DNA from: Morella rubra
Taxonomy: Eukaryota; Streptophyta; Magnoliopsida; Fagales; Myricaceae
Reading direction: 5' to 3'
DNA length: 64,000 nt
Assembly: GCA_003952965.2 (NCBI GenBank)
Contig: CM025856.1
Span: 10,685,814 to 10,749,813 of the forward strand
The notes under the pieces are model-generated. The model ran no database searches and had not been told where the DNA came from. It worked only from the letters and a program-made list of their open reading frames with translations. The translations under genes and the position numbers were made by a program. This document shows, one piece after another, positions 1 to 14,300 of the stretch; position 1 is the first letter of the stretch; each line of letters opens with the position of its first letter.

Positions 1-349
1 TATACTCTTTTTTATAATTAGTATAATAATCTTAATTAAAATAGGTTGGGAGTAATAATATATAATACTTATAATTTAAAAGTATGTGTTTATTATATAA
101 TTGATATGAATTAACCTAAGTACTTTATATGTACCTACCTAATGACTAAATCATAGCCTCTAAGACCATATAACAACTTCAATTTTCACAACACTCTTTC
201 TAATTTTATATTTTATTAAGTAGGTCTCTTAAAATAAAAATTTTCAAATACATGACAAAATAAAATTATATATTAAAAGGAATAAAATAATTATTAACAT
301 TAAATAACTTATAATTAGTAAATATTTTTTTTTTTTTTGCACTTATACC
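1..349. other. AT-rich intergenic DNA
   Basis: Very AT-rich sequence with no open frame or splice-bounded coding segment that I can support. It borders the CACTA-like end cluster on its right. Confidence 0.6.
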
Positions 350-621
350 TATAGCAGCGTTTTTTTTAAAAACGCTGCTAAAAATCAGGCATTTAGCGGC
401 GTTTTGCAAAAAACGATGCTAAGGGGGTCTATAGCGGTGGTCAGTGACCGCCGCTAAAGGTAAAACTTGTAGCGGCATTTTGCAAAAAACACCGCTAAAG
501 GGGGTCTGTAGCGACCGCCGCTATAGACCCCCTTTAGCAACGTTTTTTGAAAAACGCCTCTAAAAACACCTTTTAGCGGCATTTTTAACAACCGCCGCTA
601 CAGACCTGTTTTTTTGTAGTG
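350..621 (-). mobile_element. CACTA-like element end with palindromic subterminal repeats
   Basis: Read on the minus strand, the right edge begins CACTACAAAAAAACAGG at 621-605, the classic terminus of plant CACTA (En/Spm-type) transposons. Inside it, short units of the form TAGCGGCGTTTTT...AAAAACGCCGCTA recur in both orientations at about 351-600, making nested palindromes such as the one at 351-381. CACTA subterminal regions typically carry repeated motifs that bind the transposase. I cannot find a matching CACTA terminus on the left, so this is probably a truncated or solo end rather than a complete element. No transposase is present. Confidence 0.6.
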
Positions 622-3570
622 TCTATTGGTTTTTTAATTTTTTGGTATCTTTTAATGTCTTACATTTTATTTCGAATTCTTTTATGAATTTATATATAAA
701 AGAAACACAAAAATTCTAGTCACATTAACCGGCCTCTAAGTACTAACTTTCATAAAAAGTAAAAAATAAAAAAATCTCGAAACTCTGCTGCCTAAACACG
801 TGTTCAAATTTCTCGTCCGTTTTTAGGAGAATCCAATGAAGAACATTAATGATTAATCGACAACATCCTCCCTCCCAGTGGTCCGACCTCTCCCCGAAAG
901 CTATACAATTAATTTTTGCGTTAATTCAAATAAGTCTGAAGTTTAGAGAACTGGTTGGGCCCAAAGAGGTTAGATATAGAGAAGTAGTTTTCTGTGTCCT
1001 TTGATTTTGGTTAAAGTCCTTCAATTTAACTTTGTATGGTCTCAATCAGGCCGTGGGATAAGCTTCTTAATGGGTGGGAATTAGATATTCTTATTTGTTT
1101 ATCTTTTTCTGTTTTCAATTCTTTGAGAGGATGTAGGGATTATAAATTAATTTGTTTCTTTATGCCTGTAATGTGGGTTACGGCTTAGGCCACATAAACA
1201 TTGAATCATATGATACGATAGTAGAACATACATATATATACACCTGCCCACACACACAAAATATATAGAATAAATGTTAAAGGATTTTCTACAATGAGAG
1301 AATTTTATTCTCGAGAAAATATCACGTTTCGCAAATTACCAATTACATTACATCGAGTTCTTAAGGTATCAAAATTCATTAATATTTATCGGTTCATAAG
1401 ATCCAACTGTTAATATTATGTCATAGCCTATTTTCATTACATTTCAACAATAGGATCTTACAAGAAGTCAAATATTGATGTATTTTGGTACCTTGAGGGC
1501 TAAATGTAAGAAACTTTGTAGTTTGGATCAGTAAAGGACGTTGGGTGATATCTCGGATGTTAAATATTATACGTGTTGGGCTAACCAATTAAAAAGAAGT
1601 CCAATCCACACGTTTAAATAATAAAATAGACCTCTTTCGAACAGTTTAAATTTTGAGATAAGAGTTTATCGGGGTTTGATGGAGCATGATTCACTTTGTA
1701 TATTTCATAGTAATGCCCGTATTTATTAATTTATCCCATTACTAATATACTTGTGGCATAATCAAAGCAAAGAAATGGCTCCTTAGGGCGTGAATGAATT
1801 AGTCAGGATTACTATCGTTCAGCTGGCCGACCGGCGACCATAATTTGACTCCTCACAATAACAAAACTCTCAACTTAAGTAATGTGTTCGGAGTTAATAA
1901 TTTGTTGTTACGTTAAGTTTTCATGTTCGATCAAGTTTGGTCAAGTCTATTCCAATCACAAAGAGTGTTATACATTTAACATTGGATGTTACTAGTGAAG
2001 CGGCTAAAATCTTTAGAATTTCATAGAATTAAGTTTTTAATCCTCATAAAATGAGAACGACTAATATTTATTAGACAAAACCTTTATTTTATTTCGAGAC
2101 ACTGTCATCTTAGTTATTATATTAATTTTTCTAACAAGAAAATGCAAAATATATAGCGTCAATACGGTAATACCTTTTTCTGACACATGGAATATCCCCT
2201 GTATTATCAGAACCAACATGAAATAACTGAGTATTTAGAAGAAAATGCCAAGAAAACAAAATATAAAAATAGATCAGCTTCATGAAATTACTGTAAAGGG
2301 TTTCCTTTAAGAAGAGACATACGAAAAAATGACAATAAGGTTTCAAGTAGAGAATTATAGACTACCTAACTTGAGACGAAGGGTAGTAGCCATTTAATAA
2401 TTAATTTAGATTCAATCTTATCTTATATATTTTTATCTATTCTATAAATAGATGACACTTGTTGTTAGGTGCTATAACATAACTACTTCTAAAATTGGCC
2501 AACGTAACACGTGTCCAAGGTGATAATGTTAATCCGAGAAAGGGGGACCCACCTGTCGCATCAAAGAGAATAAAACGGTTGGGATTGAGTTCGTTCCTGT
2601 CAGGCTGTCTACAAGTCCACGACCACGACCAATATCCTTATCTCCCTCTTAAAATACCGTTTTGACCTCCCAGTTCCCTTTTTCTAAATACGTGTCATTT
2701 GGAAATCCACCTAAGATATGCATATTTCTTCTTCCTTGTTTTTTTTGTTAACCGAAATCGTTCCCTCTTTGAGACTTTGCTGTTTTTTTTTTTTTTTCTA
2801 AGCAGAATTACGATACATGAAAATATATCGAAGAAAGAAAGGATGAGGTACTCAACAAACATATTCAAAATTTACATGATTTAATGTATTACATAATATT
2901 TAATATTTACAAAAAATTCATATGATAATAAAAACGTCCTAAGACTCATCAGTTATCTATCAATACAAATTACATCATGCAATTGAGACAAAATATCCTT
3001 CAAAAGTGTAAAAAAATGTTAAGAAAAAAACTAGTATTGTGCCATCTTTTAAACTCTTTACTAAAAGGCGAAGAAAAGGTTTCTTTCACAGTAGTTAATG
3101 AAGCAATCTACAATATGATGGGAGTTATAGAGCTTCTCTTACCCTACCACAGATAGGAAAACAAAAATCAAGGGCACTACAATTTTGAGATTTAAGAAGC
3201 ATGAAATTTTCTTGTGTTATGCAATTAGGCAATAATATTTGGTAAATTAAAAATTTTGAGAATATTTAATGTATGTTTTTTTTTTAAAAAAATTGAAGTT
3301 GAAATGAAAAAATTTTAAAATTTATGTGAAAATTTTAAAATTTTGATTTTTGGTAATGAAAATTTTGACTTTTTAAAAATTTTCTTAATCATCATGCATG
3401 CAATATGAAAACTTTTAACATTCAAACATCACAATATCATACTGGAAGTTCATTAGAGCAGAAAGATTACTCATATAAAATTGAGATCTCTCCACTTCTT
3501 TATCCGAATTTTTCCATAAAATTGAAAAATCTCCGTAAAATTGAAAAATTGGAAAGGATATTGATGTTGC
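622..3570. other. Intergenic DNA, no gene seen
   Basis: AT-rich sequence without supportable coding exons. It holds a dispersed-repeat copy (1545-1640), a poly-T run at about 2784-2799 followed by ctaagcag, and AT palindromes near 3290-3390 (repeats of aaaattttaaaatttt). The last stretch, from about 3400, is presumed promoter of the downstream glycine-rich protein gene. Confidence 0.5.
1545..1640 (+). repeat. Dispersed repeat copy A
   Basis: The segment running from tcggatgttaaatattatac through ccaattaaaaagaagtccaatc to ccacacgt resembles 12825-12900 inside intron 4 of the glycine-rich protein gene. Two diverged copies in one window indicate a dispersed plant repeat. The element class is unknown, and no ends or target duplication were resolved. 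Confidence 0.4.
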
Positions 3571-3573
3571 TCG

Positions 3574-3580
3574 TATATAA
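3574..3580 (+). promoter_or_regulatory. Candidate TATA box of the glycine-rich protein gene
   Basis: The TATATAA heptamer lies about 350 bases upstream of the first putative leader splice donor (3932). A second TATATAA-like match lies near 3741. The sequence alone cannot say which is used. Confidence 0.3.
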
Positions 3581-3931
3581 GGCATAAAGGTCATAAGGAA
3601 TCTCGCAATTTAATACAAAGCACGCGCGTCAATATCTGTTAGGGTCCAGCTATGCGAAAACGTAGGTGCGGACTAGAAGAGACTTCCACTGTTCCACACT
3701 TCAGTGCTGTTGTGGCTTTTCTCCTCTCACTCTATGGTACATATATAAACAACCAAAAGCAAAGAGACAAAGCTCTGTCGATTTCCCACCCAGGCGCGTC
3801 GTAATGATTCTCACAGATCAAAGCTATTCCTACGGATTCCACCAGCGCTTGTTCCCCGTTTCTCTCCCGCCAAACGGTAAATACTACTACTACTACCCTC
3901 AGCCCGAAAATTAAGTTTGGTTTCTGCACAG

Positions 3932-5129
3932 GTAATTTTATTTCTTTGAATTGCGCTGGATTTTGGTGTTTTTCATCTTAATTCCGTGTCCGTGTGTGGT
4001 ACTTTATTTGCCGTGGTTTAAATGTGATTGTCTCCGCTGTTCCAATTTTTAAGTTAACCTTCGTTTCTTCTGATTGGCATTGTCGCTATTGTCATGGTTA
4101 TTTGTCTTACTTTTGAGTTGTGCTTTTGAAAATAGTAATATGAACATTCGAAGTTGGGTCATTGCTGAAGTGATCGACTAATGATTTCTTTGTCCGATGG
4201 TGAATGTTTTCTTTTGCTTCAAATGAGTGAATGTGGACCAGGAAACTAACACTTCTAAACTAACAGTGGTGTTTATCTAAATGTGATTATACATATTGAA
4301 TGTTGGTTAATCCTCAAATGAATGAATGAAGAGCAAAGAATGGGCTTCAAATCTACTTCGTTTTTCATTTTGATGGGAATACATCGTCATAATATCCGTT
4401 AAGTAAATTTATTTAGCAAACTGTTACGTCTAGTGTAGAGTGAAACCTCTTGGTCAAGTGTTCATCAATGCAGCGCCACATTCATTACATCCAGCACTAG
4501 TAGCCCTCAGGTGACGCTTTATGTAGTATTTCTGTTATATAATACTCGTATCTGTGCTGTTTAAGAGTAACCATCGCCATTCAATTGAAGCACATGGCTT
4601 GTCATGTATAATTGTTCGAACCAAAGGTTGTTATACCACATTAGTGACGTATTCATGAGACAGGCTAAAGATGACAAAGGCTATATAGTTCCACACATGT
4701 CACCATAGGCTAGCTTCAGGAGTGCTTGCAGTCTTATTGACTGACATCTAAAATAATTTAGTTTAAACTGGACTGTTACTAGCTGGTACATACATCATGG
4801 TATTGAAAAGTTATGTTTTCTTAACTTGCATCTATTTGTACATGGGAAAAACCCTTCTTTCTTTCATCTTAGAACCGGTTGTTGTTTTTCATGTTCTCAA
4901 GGAAGGTGCTTCTTTCATGCAGTACTAATATATTCCTAGGAAATCTTTTGTGTTCTTTTCTTTGTAAACTACTATAGTGATTTACTCTTCCTTTGAATTG
5001 CTATAACTATGATTAGACATCTAGAATATTCCCAAGCTTATTTGTACTGGTTGCAAGCAATATCTTCAGTTAGTGAGTGAGATTATAGTGTATAACTTAC
5101 TACTTGACTTCTGATATTTTCATTTACAG
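3932..5129 (+). other. Probable 5' UTR intron
   Basis: A good donor (CAG|GTAATTTTA) at 3932 and an acceptor (TTTACAG) ending at 5129 bracket about 1.2 kb of T-rich, stop-filled DNA just upstream of the first coding exon. An alternative acceptor (ACCAG) ends at about 5150. A long leader intron would place the transcription start near 3600-3700. This is inferred from splice consensus and the lack of coding sequence. Confidence 0.45.
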
Positions 5130-5370
5130 AGTTGTTTCTTGATTACCAGGATTGGAAACATTTAGTCTGGGGAAGTTCTAGCATCAAGAAGCTATCCTTG
5201 TTACTGAACAAGCAGAGGATTTCATGAATGCTGAATATGGTTTGAATTAAATTGATGTTTTATTGATAAGTATATGACATACTACCTGTTGAGACTGAGT
5301 TGGCACCCAAGACTTCCGTGAAGTTTCAGAGCTTGACATAAATTGTGATTTTTACTTATCTCGAGGGGTG

Positions 5371-8300
5371 ATGCATCCTTTGCTAATGCACGGTTACCTT
5401 TGCTGGGCTATTCTGTTGGGGCATCTCTATGTGTCTGCCCTTAGTCTGGGTTTCGGACAGCACCAAGGTAGGGAAACTTGGACGGACGACTGGTTCCGTA
5501 ATTTTGGTGCAGATTTAACTGACAATTCTGGAAGCAGCATCTCTGACCATGCCAAAAGATCAATCTTTTCATCCCTCCAAAATGATTCAGTATCTTGTGA
5601 GGACCTGGGAGGTGTTGGCTCTTTCAATACTACATGCTTGCTAAACTCAAATCTGTATTTGGATTCCAATCTTTACATTTATGGTACTGGAAACCTAGAA
5701 ATCCTCCCACATGTTTCAATTGAGTGTCCAATTGAAGGATGTGTTATTATTTTTAACATGTCTGGAAATGTTAACGTGGGCCAATATGCAACTATTCGTG
5801 CTGGTTCTATAGTATTTGCTGCTGCCAATCTGACCCTGGAATTCAATTCTTCTCTAAATACAACATCCTTGGGTGGATTACCGCCTTCTCAGACCAGCGG
5901 TACACCAGTTGGATATGATGGTGCTGGTGGAGGGCACGGTGGCCGAGGTGCTTCCTGCTTGAAAAATAATTTGACAAAATTCTGGGGTGGCGATGTGTAT
6001 GCTTGGTCATCTTTATCTGATCCCTGGAGTTATGGGAGTAAGGGTGGTGGTAAATCTGCTGAAAAACCCTATGGTGGAAATGGTGGAGGCCGTGTTAAGG
6101 TTCTTGTGAAGGAAATTTTATACTTAAATGGTACTGTAGCTTCGGAAGGTGGTGATGGAGGACAAAAAGGGGGAGGAGGATCTGGTGGAAGTATCTTTGT
6201 ACATGCTGTAAAGCTGTGAGTAAGAAATTGTTGCTAATGCCTGCAAATTGAAAAACCAAAAAGTATTTTATTAAGTTGAATTATTGGTTCTTACAGTATT
6301 AGTCGCACACACATTCCATAGAATCTATACAATCCTCAAAAGTACATACCGAATATTTGGATAGAACTGCTGCTTACATTGGTAGTAATGGCTACCAGTT
6401 TCAAATGGCAACAATGTAAAAAATTTCTGTCTTTGGCAAAAGTAGTTTGTTTTATTGAAAATTTAGCTTATACTTTATAATCTGATACAATACTTATTTT
6501 ACCAATTTCTTACAACATGTATGATCAAAATTGAACTATTAATTGATGTCTTCTAGTGTAGGTAGCTATGTTGAAGTTCCTGATATATTTTTGGTTATAT
6601 TCATCCTAGACAGCTTGCCCATATTGTGAACCAAAAGAACAAGACAAAAGAAAAAGGGCTTTTTAAAGTGAGGAACCGAAGATTGTGTTAACTAGTTAAG
6701 AATTAAGAACCAAACTAATAAAAGTATGTCAAATCCTGAATTTAACTGGAAGTAGAAGGCGGGAAGGTGACTGAATAAATGCAAACATTTGTTATGCTTG
6801 TCATTGTGGAGGAATTTTTTCTTATCAGTCACATATGATTTTTCTTCCCTTTTTTGTTTCTTAATTTGCTTTTCTCTTCCTCATGGAACATAGGAATAGG
6901 AAACACTATTCCAAGGTACATATGCATAATTGGAGAAGATGAAATTGTTCTTAACGGTTATATTATCAGCAATTCAGTTCAACTCCAACAATACTCCTGT
7001 GTTGCCCAAGTTTTAGAATTGCCCCTCTCATGTAGGACGTGAAAACTCTTTTTCTGTATCAAAAATTTCGGTCGGCCGGTCCCTGAAAAAGAGCAGGCAA
7101 TTGAATTCTTTTCAAGAGAGAACATTGAGGTTCAAAACCCAGTTGCCATCCTAGTGATCCTCCTTGTTTCAAAATTGGAAAAGAATCAAACTGATAATGA
7201 TCGAATTATCAGGTTTTGGGTGGACTGAATATTTTATTTTTTTTTGCGGTGGACTGAAATTCATCTAAGCTGATTACTTGGATAACAAATAATTCATTCC
7301 CTTTATATTCGCTTCGTACCGAAGGATTTATTAACTTTTTGCCTGTTATCAAAACCTCATCCATGCTACTTATGATAACTGTTTCATTTTACTTTTTTCA
7401 TTACCATGGAACTATGTTTGAGTCATAGATACAGTGTAGAAGGAATATGTTCTATTCTCATGAAAACTTTTCGTTAACGTTTTGCTATGTTTGATTGCTT
7501 AGGAAGGGCTATGGTAGAATAAGTGCAGCAGGTGGGAGGGGATGGGGAGGAGGTGGTGGTGGAAGAATATCTCTTGATTGTTACAGCATACAAGAAGATG
7601 TAAAACTTACAGTGCATGGTTTGTACTGCTCATATATCTATATCTGGTAGTAGAATGAACGATTAGTCAACTGCTAAATATTTCATTTTGCATAGAAGTC
7701 TCAACTTGCTTTGTAGACCTAAATCTGACAAAGTAAAAGTTGTTAATGGGCATAATTTGTTGATAACTGAAACCATTTTTCTTCATTGCACGATTATATG
7801 ACTACTCAGTTAGGCCGAAATGATACCCTGCACGATGGAGAGGGAATCATCTTGGCCCATTTTACTGCATAGGGCAATAGGGCAGGGGTTCCTTCTCCAC
7901 ATTTTTTTTCCTTCTTGGTATCATTTCTTTTATATTTTATGACTTTTAAATTGGGTCTTGAAAACTGTTTTCAGCCAAACTTACATCAGGGTTTTTCTCC
8001 TTGCACTCTGGCCATGGCGTTTTCTTTGCCTCTGCCTCATGTTAACTCTCTTTGATCTGTTCCAATTTCAAGCACTTCCATTGCAGCAACTTCTCTATCG
8101 CTATTCGAGCCTGAAGCAACTCCTCTATGCCTTTGTCTCATATAAGCCTAAAATTCTTCATTACTTTTATTTGGTTATGCCGTCTTCTCATTGATTCTAT
8201 TGGTTTTCCAAGACTTTTTTAGCAGTGTCACTCCATCACATTAAATCTGTTGGCCACGGTAAGTGTATTTTGCTGCCTATTGTTCAAGGAATCAGCTCTT

Positions 8301-11300
8301 CATATTCTCAAGTAACGAAAAATGCGCAATGAATGACATAGATTGATCTAGTGCTCAGGGTTCCACAGAATTTCATGCAATGGGCAAGGCCAAACATGGT
8401 GAATGAACAACATCACAATATCAAGCTAATAAAAGAAATAATTCCTCTTTCCTTGAATAAGTGCTTTGGTTATAAACGGCACAATTAGTAGTGAGGAGTA
8501 GAAGGGCTAACTTCCTAGAACGCTATTCATTCTGTTTTAGAGGTGGGCACTTCATTTAATAAGACTTTTTCAATTTTATTTTTTTTTCAAAACAGAAGTG
8601 TATATCTTTTAAAATATTATTTGAATTGTTTCAAAAGTAGACTTTTATTTTAGACGTCCCAAAGAAGAAAGCAAGACCTTCATGTTAGGAAGGAAGGAGT
8701 AGAATTTTATGCATGTAGTCTCTCACAAATTATAGAATGGTAGCCTGTTGGTGAAGCTTCTATGGATAAAATTTTGCTAATCTAATTTGCCTCATATCCG
8801 CTGGGGGTCGTTGAGTGATGGAAAACATAACTTAATGCAAGCCCTTGCATCATACTAGCCATATTAACTCGGAATTATTATGATATTAGCATCAGAGAGA
8901 GAAAGTAGGGAAGAAATTTTGAGACCAATGTAATGGATATTGTATTGGCTTGAATGGAGCTGATCAAACTGAAGAAAAGATTGTTTGTAGCTTGATTTGG
9001 AAAGAGCAGAGGATTTGTTGCTGGTGCAAAACACTGAGCATAAGGTTGCACAAGAAACAGGTACAAGCCCTGCAACTTTTGATAAACGAATAAGGGGCTA
9101 AAATTATCCAGATTCAAGCTAAGAAAGGGTAGGGGAATTACATTTGCGAGGAAGATGTTGATACCATTTTTTATCTCGGGAGTCAGATCTTGAAACCATT
9201 ACTGATCACATTCAAAAGACAGCATACAGTATGTTGTGTCTTTTCATCAAGAAACTCTTGATGATCATGCTGGAGGTCAAAATGAACAATGTTGATGACT
9301 AGGCTGAGGCCTCCATATGTTCCTTGTTCATTAGAGTTGCCTATATCGATTATCTTTACTGCAGTATTTGAGCCTAGGCCAAGGCTGAGGGTGACACTAT
9401 GTCTAACTTCTGATCACTGTGTCCTAAATACGTGACGTGTTTTTGCTGACCTATATAAATCCATTTTGTATGCCTTATGTATACACTTTATCATAAGTAA
9501 ACAGCTTCTATTGTTTTCTGTCAATATTGGGCAGTACTTAAAATAATAAGCAGATGCTTTACTCAGAACATATTCCAGTTCTGTAAATATTACATTACAG
9601 GAGTTTCTACGGTATATGCTGTGTTTCTTTTTGGTTGCAGGTGGTTTGAGTATTGGCTGTCCAAGGAATTCTGGAGCAGCTGGCACCTACTTCAATGCAG
9701 ATTTACGGAGTTTAAGGGTTGGCAATGATAATGTCACAACTGAAACTGAAACTCCTTTGCTTGATTTTCCTACCACCCATCTATGGTCACATGTTTTTGT
9801 GGAGAATAATGCAAAAGTTTTAGTTCCTCTGCTCTGGACCAGAATTCAGGTTTCCCAATCTATCTTCTTCAAATGAATTACGTATTCATTACTCTTCAAG
9901 TGTTCTTGTTCTCTTTAGCGTTCCGTTGAGAGCATCGGTAGAAAAAATGTGTGGCAATTAAGGCGTATAGTTCTTTATGGGATATCTCTCTATGATTGGA
10001 CAACATCATGATAGGACTTTTGCCTTTGTACTCTTGTTACAACTTCAACCAAAGCACTAAAGCATCAGAACTGAATGCTTGCTTGATTTTTGGTCGAGAG
10101 TTCTCGAGCTTAATCTTTCCTTTGAAACTATTTTCTTGAAAATTAAACGCACAATATCTAGCTGTTTTGCAGTTCTAAGTCCCATATAAATATTACTGAC
10201 CATAGATCAACTCAACATATGACAAGTTGATGCTTCACAGTTCACTAAGTTTTAGCTGACACCCTTTTTTTGCATTCATATTGGAATAAGATCAATGTGT
10301 CAGAAGTTGGGTTGCTGTGTCTGAAGGGATGGAACTCAATAATTGGACTGGTGGAAGGTAACCATAATGGTAAAGGGAGCTGGAATCCTTCACTTCTGCG
10401 ATTGTGAACATTTATCCTCAAGAAGTTTCAAAGCCTGTTGAGAATCTCTGTCATAATTCATATGGATTTTTTTCATGGGCCGCAGTCATCAACTCATAAT
10501 AGAACTGGGTTTCCTGCAAGAACAATGCTGGATGAAGCAGAAGTGAGATTTTTTATTTTGGTTAGGGGCTACATCAAGTAAAGCCAAGTCTACAAGTTCT
10601 TGAGATCAGCGCAATAAAATGGCCTCAGCTCTGTGGATACTTAAGAAGCTCTTAATCCTCACAAGCTCAAGTTGTTTTTGGTTGCGCCTAGCTTGGCCTC
10701 GTAGGGCTCCCATCACCAACATATTGGCACATTCTCCTATGAAGTGCCACCCCAATTGTTGGCTAAGTGTCCAGTTCCAAGCACTAATGACAAATTTAGA
10801 TAACTTGGAAGCTTTTATAAGGAGTGCAGATTTCTATAATGTGGGACCCTGAACATCATTGGAGGTTTTAGTGATAGAAAAGTGATGTGATGCAGTTGAC
10901 TACTTGCAGCATATTTGACCCTAGAGTCCCAAATCAATTATCAATGAACTTATTGTAGTCTAAAAAACATCAAATCACCTGGGTTATATATTGAGCTTCG
11001 GAGTATGACTAATGAGAAAAGATGGTTCACAAGCTTGATGAGCCAAGCTGAATTGAGTTTGGACTTTCTTGTTATGAAGAACAACGGCTTGGTCCCTAAA
11101 CAAGCAGGTAGGGTGGAGCTTGGCTCATCCACCACCATAATTTCATGCCTCTTACGAGGGAAGTCTAGATGGGATTTTGTGGCTTGGCTTCATTAATGCT
11201 GGCTATTTGAAATAGTTTACAATTTTGATTGCAGCTTTCACACATTGATTTCCCTTTTAGTCATGACATTGGGTGGGTGGGGTTGGGGTGGAGTTGGGGG

Positions 11301-14300
11301 GGGGGGGGGGGGGGGGGACTCAGTTTGCTCATTTCCTCAATGATGCTCATGATGCTCATGCTGCCCTAGAATGAGGCAAGGCTGGAGTTCTTTTAATTTC
11401 TTATCGTGTTAGATTTTTGTAAGTTGTATATACCATACCATAGTCTGCTCCCCAAAAAAAGCAAGTTGTGTATAGCATAGTCCAATAGTCTCTTTTGTTA
11501 GATCTATTTACCACATTTTTTCAATTGCAGTGAGTCTTTCAGATATTCTCTGTTTTTGTTCATTGTACCGCTGAAGCTTAATTCATAATGTCTTTTTCTA
11601 TTCTTTGACTATGAAGGTAAGAGGACAAATTAGTCTATATAGTGGGGGGACCATTGTCTTTGGGTTGTCCGACTACCCCGTCTCTGAATTTGAGCTCGTT
11701 GCCGAGGAACTTTTGATGAGTGATTCCATCATAAAGGTATATGACTCTTGCATATTTGTTCTTTTTCTTTTTGTTATTCTTTCGCTAATTATAGGGGGTG
11801 CTGATTTCTGAATTTGTGATTGTTGTGTTAGGCACTATCTCTGTCAATGTGAGAATCATCATCTGAATGGAAAATTGAAATCCTTTTAGATGGCACATGT
11901 AACTAAGATGTTTGAATTTTTCACATTGAGCGTGTTTAGCGAGAAGAGCCTTTTTTTCTTTTTTGGGTTCAGTTGTCTCTGTTTATTCCTCTAGTTTTTC
12001 ACTGCTTGCATTCAGAAGAATCTTTCAGAATGTCTGTAGGTTACTGTTGATCAAATGGTCTTAAACTTTATCAAAAAAATTTATAGATAAAGAATTAAGG
12101 AATAAAAAGGCAATAGAGGGGGTGCAACCTAGTACGTGGGTGGTATACAAAAGAACCATCAACTGTCTCCGAGATCAATGTCTGACTGATCTGTGTCACA
12201 AGGGAGAGAATAGGTTGGGTCCTATTTTGGGAGTTCCAGATAGTGGCACCTATTGTATTTATCATGCGAAGCTAATACAGCACACAGTACTCTAGGAACA
12301 GATTCAGTGCTTTTGGCTGTCTCTGAGATGGATTTGTTTCAAATTTGTTCATCATATATTTTGAATGAAGCAATAAAATTTTGCTATTGGCTATAGATAT
12401 ATGCTTTGAAAGAGTTGCTTTTAATGTTGCCAGAATCTAGAATGATATAGATGATGGTTTATTGTCATGTGTTCAGAAGCTACACTTCGTCAAGCAAGAC
12501 CTGAAGAGTCTTTTTTGTGAGATGTTCAGGTTATCCAGTGGCTGTCGAGGTTGCGAGTGGTGCTTTTCAGTGAAATCCTTGGGGTGTGGAAGACACCCCT
12601 TTAGCCTTGAGGACATCTTACACTGCATTAATAAAACTCTTTTCTTTTAAGCATATCGTAATGTCCAATCTGATGAACTTATTGCTCCATTTGAATTCGT
12701 AAGAAATATAAATTACATAATTAAATTCACCTCTTCCTAACAGGTTAAGCCTTGAGGCAAGTAGTTATTTAACATAGTATGAGATATAACGTCCTGGGTT
12801 TGAACCCTAACTTCACACTTAAAACTCACATTAGAAATTAAATATTTAACTTGTTGGACCTACCAATTAATAGGGGAGTCCAGCCCACACGTGAGGAGAA
12901 GTATAAGAAACATACTTTAATGATTAGATTCACCTCTTCCTAACAACTTAAGCTTTTGGGACAAGTAACGATTTTATAGGATTAAACATGTGTCCTTGTG
13001 CGTGTGTTTCTGCCGTAAAGGCTAACCTCCTTGTCCTATTTTTCTTCACTTTGAATTTGGCTGCAGTGCCCACTCTTCTCCTAACATCCACCTTTGTTTC
13101 TCTCTTTCTCTCTATATATATCTAAAATCTCCCAGTTTCCCTTTTCGATTGTGAGATACTACTATTACCTGGTGTTTATTTCTTCGATAAGCTTTCTTAC
13201 CAATTAGAACCTTTTGTTCTTGAATTTGGGTTCAGAGGTATCAAGTTCCTAGTTTCGAAAGTACCCGATCCAAGACCTTGGCTGTGATATAGGACCAAAA
13301 ATGCTAGCCGAATTCTGCCAATCTTCTGCTGTTAAGCCATTTGTATTTTTATTCTTTCGGTGTTCGTTTATGGGCGATTCATTTGCAACATGTATCTTCA
13401 AAAAAATTATAAATGAAAGACAAATTACTTTGTCATCATTGGAAGACAATGCAAAGTGAGTTACCAAAAAAGATGAAAAATAAGATTCAAGTTTCACTCA
13501 GAGCATGGGAAGAGTAAATTGGGAGGGCCAGATGTTATGTTCAGGTTGTGGTCTTTGGAAGCTTTTGAATTTTACTGAGGTAGAAGAAATAAAAAAGAAG
13601 ACTGTAGATCAATCTTGGGAAAAAACTGTAGAGCTAATTGAAACCTCCACAAAGCCTGTCAGGGTTTTCTCCTGCTATACATCATCTAACCTATGCCAGT
13701 GGTAAGACATAGAAAGGGATGGCTGTTAAAATCTTAATTTGTTGTGAAAATTAATATTAACTTGTCGTGTAAATTCTTAAATTGTTCTATTTATTTCAAT
13801 TGGCCGAAATACTGGTACATTATGGGGATGTCATTGCCTTGTTTTGCCACTGTCTAAGCATACTTTGTCATGATTTCCCATATGATAATAGGGATGTTAT
13901 GACAAATTATTGCTACGAATACTGATGAAGTGTGGGTGTACAAATAATATATGCTAATGCTTTACCCCAGTATATTTGTTTCTTTCCTTTCTTCTGCTTC
14001 TTGCTTTTGTTATCTGAAAGACTGCCTTTTTTATTTCTTCTATTTTGGTCTCCTGAAAACTCCTAGATTTGTGATATGCTGTTTATTAGAAGGTAGGTGT
14101 ATAGTTGGCGTTGAGGTCTAAAGTGCTTGCATTTCATAATTGCAGGTTTTTGGTGCATTTAGAGTTGCGATCAAAATGCTGCTCATGTGGAACTCCAAAA
14201 TTCAAATCGACGGTGGTGGAAATACTGTTGTTACTGCATCTGTCCTTGAAGTCAGGAATCTGGTTGTTCTAAGGGTGAGATTATTTATGCTTCAAACATG

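Noticed and set aside
3666-3929. Open stretches of 65-82 codons on both strands in the leader of the first gene
   Set aside because: They overlap each other on opposite strands, match no family and lie upstream of a leader intron.
13505-13705. 66-codon + strand frame in intron 4
   Set aside because: No recognisable similarity, and the frames of exons 4 and 5 join without it.
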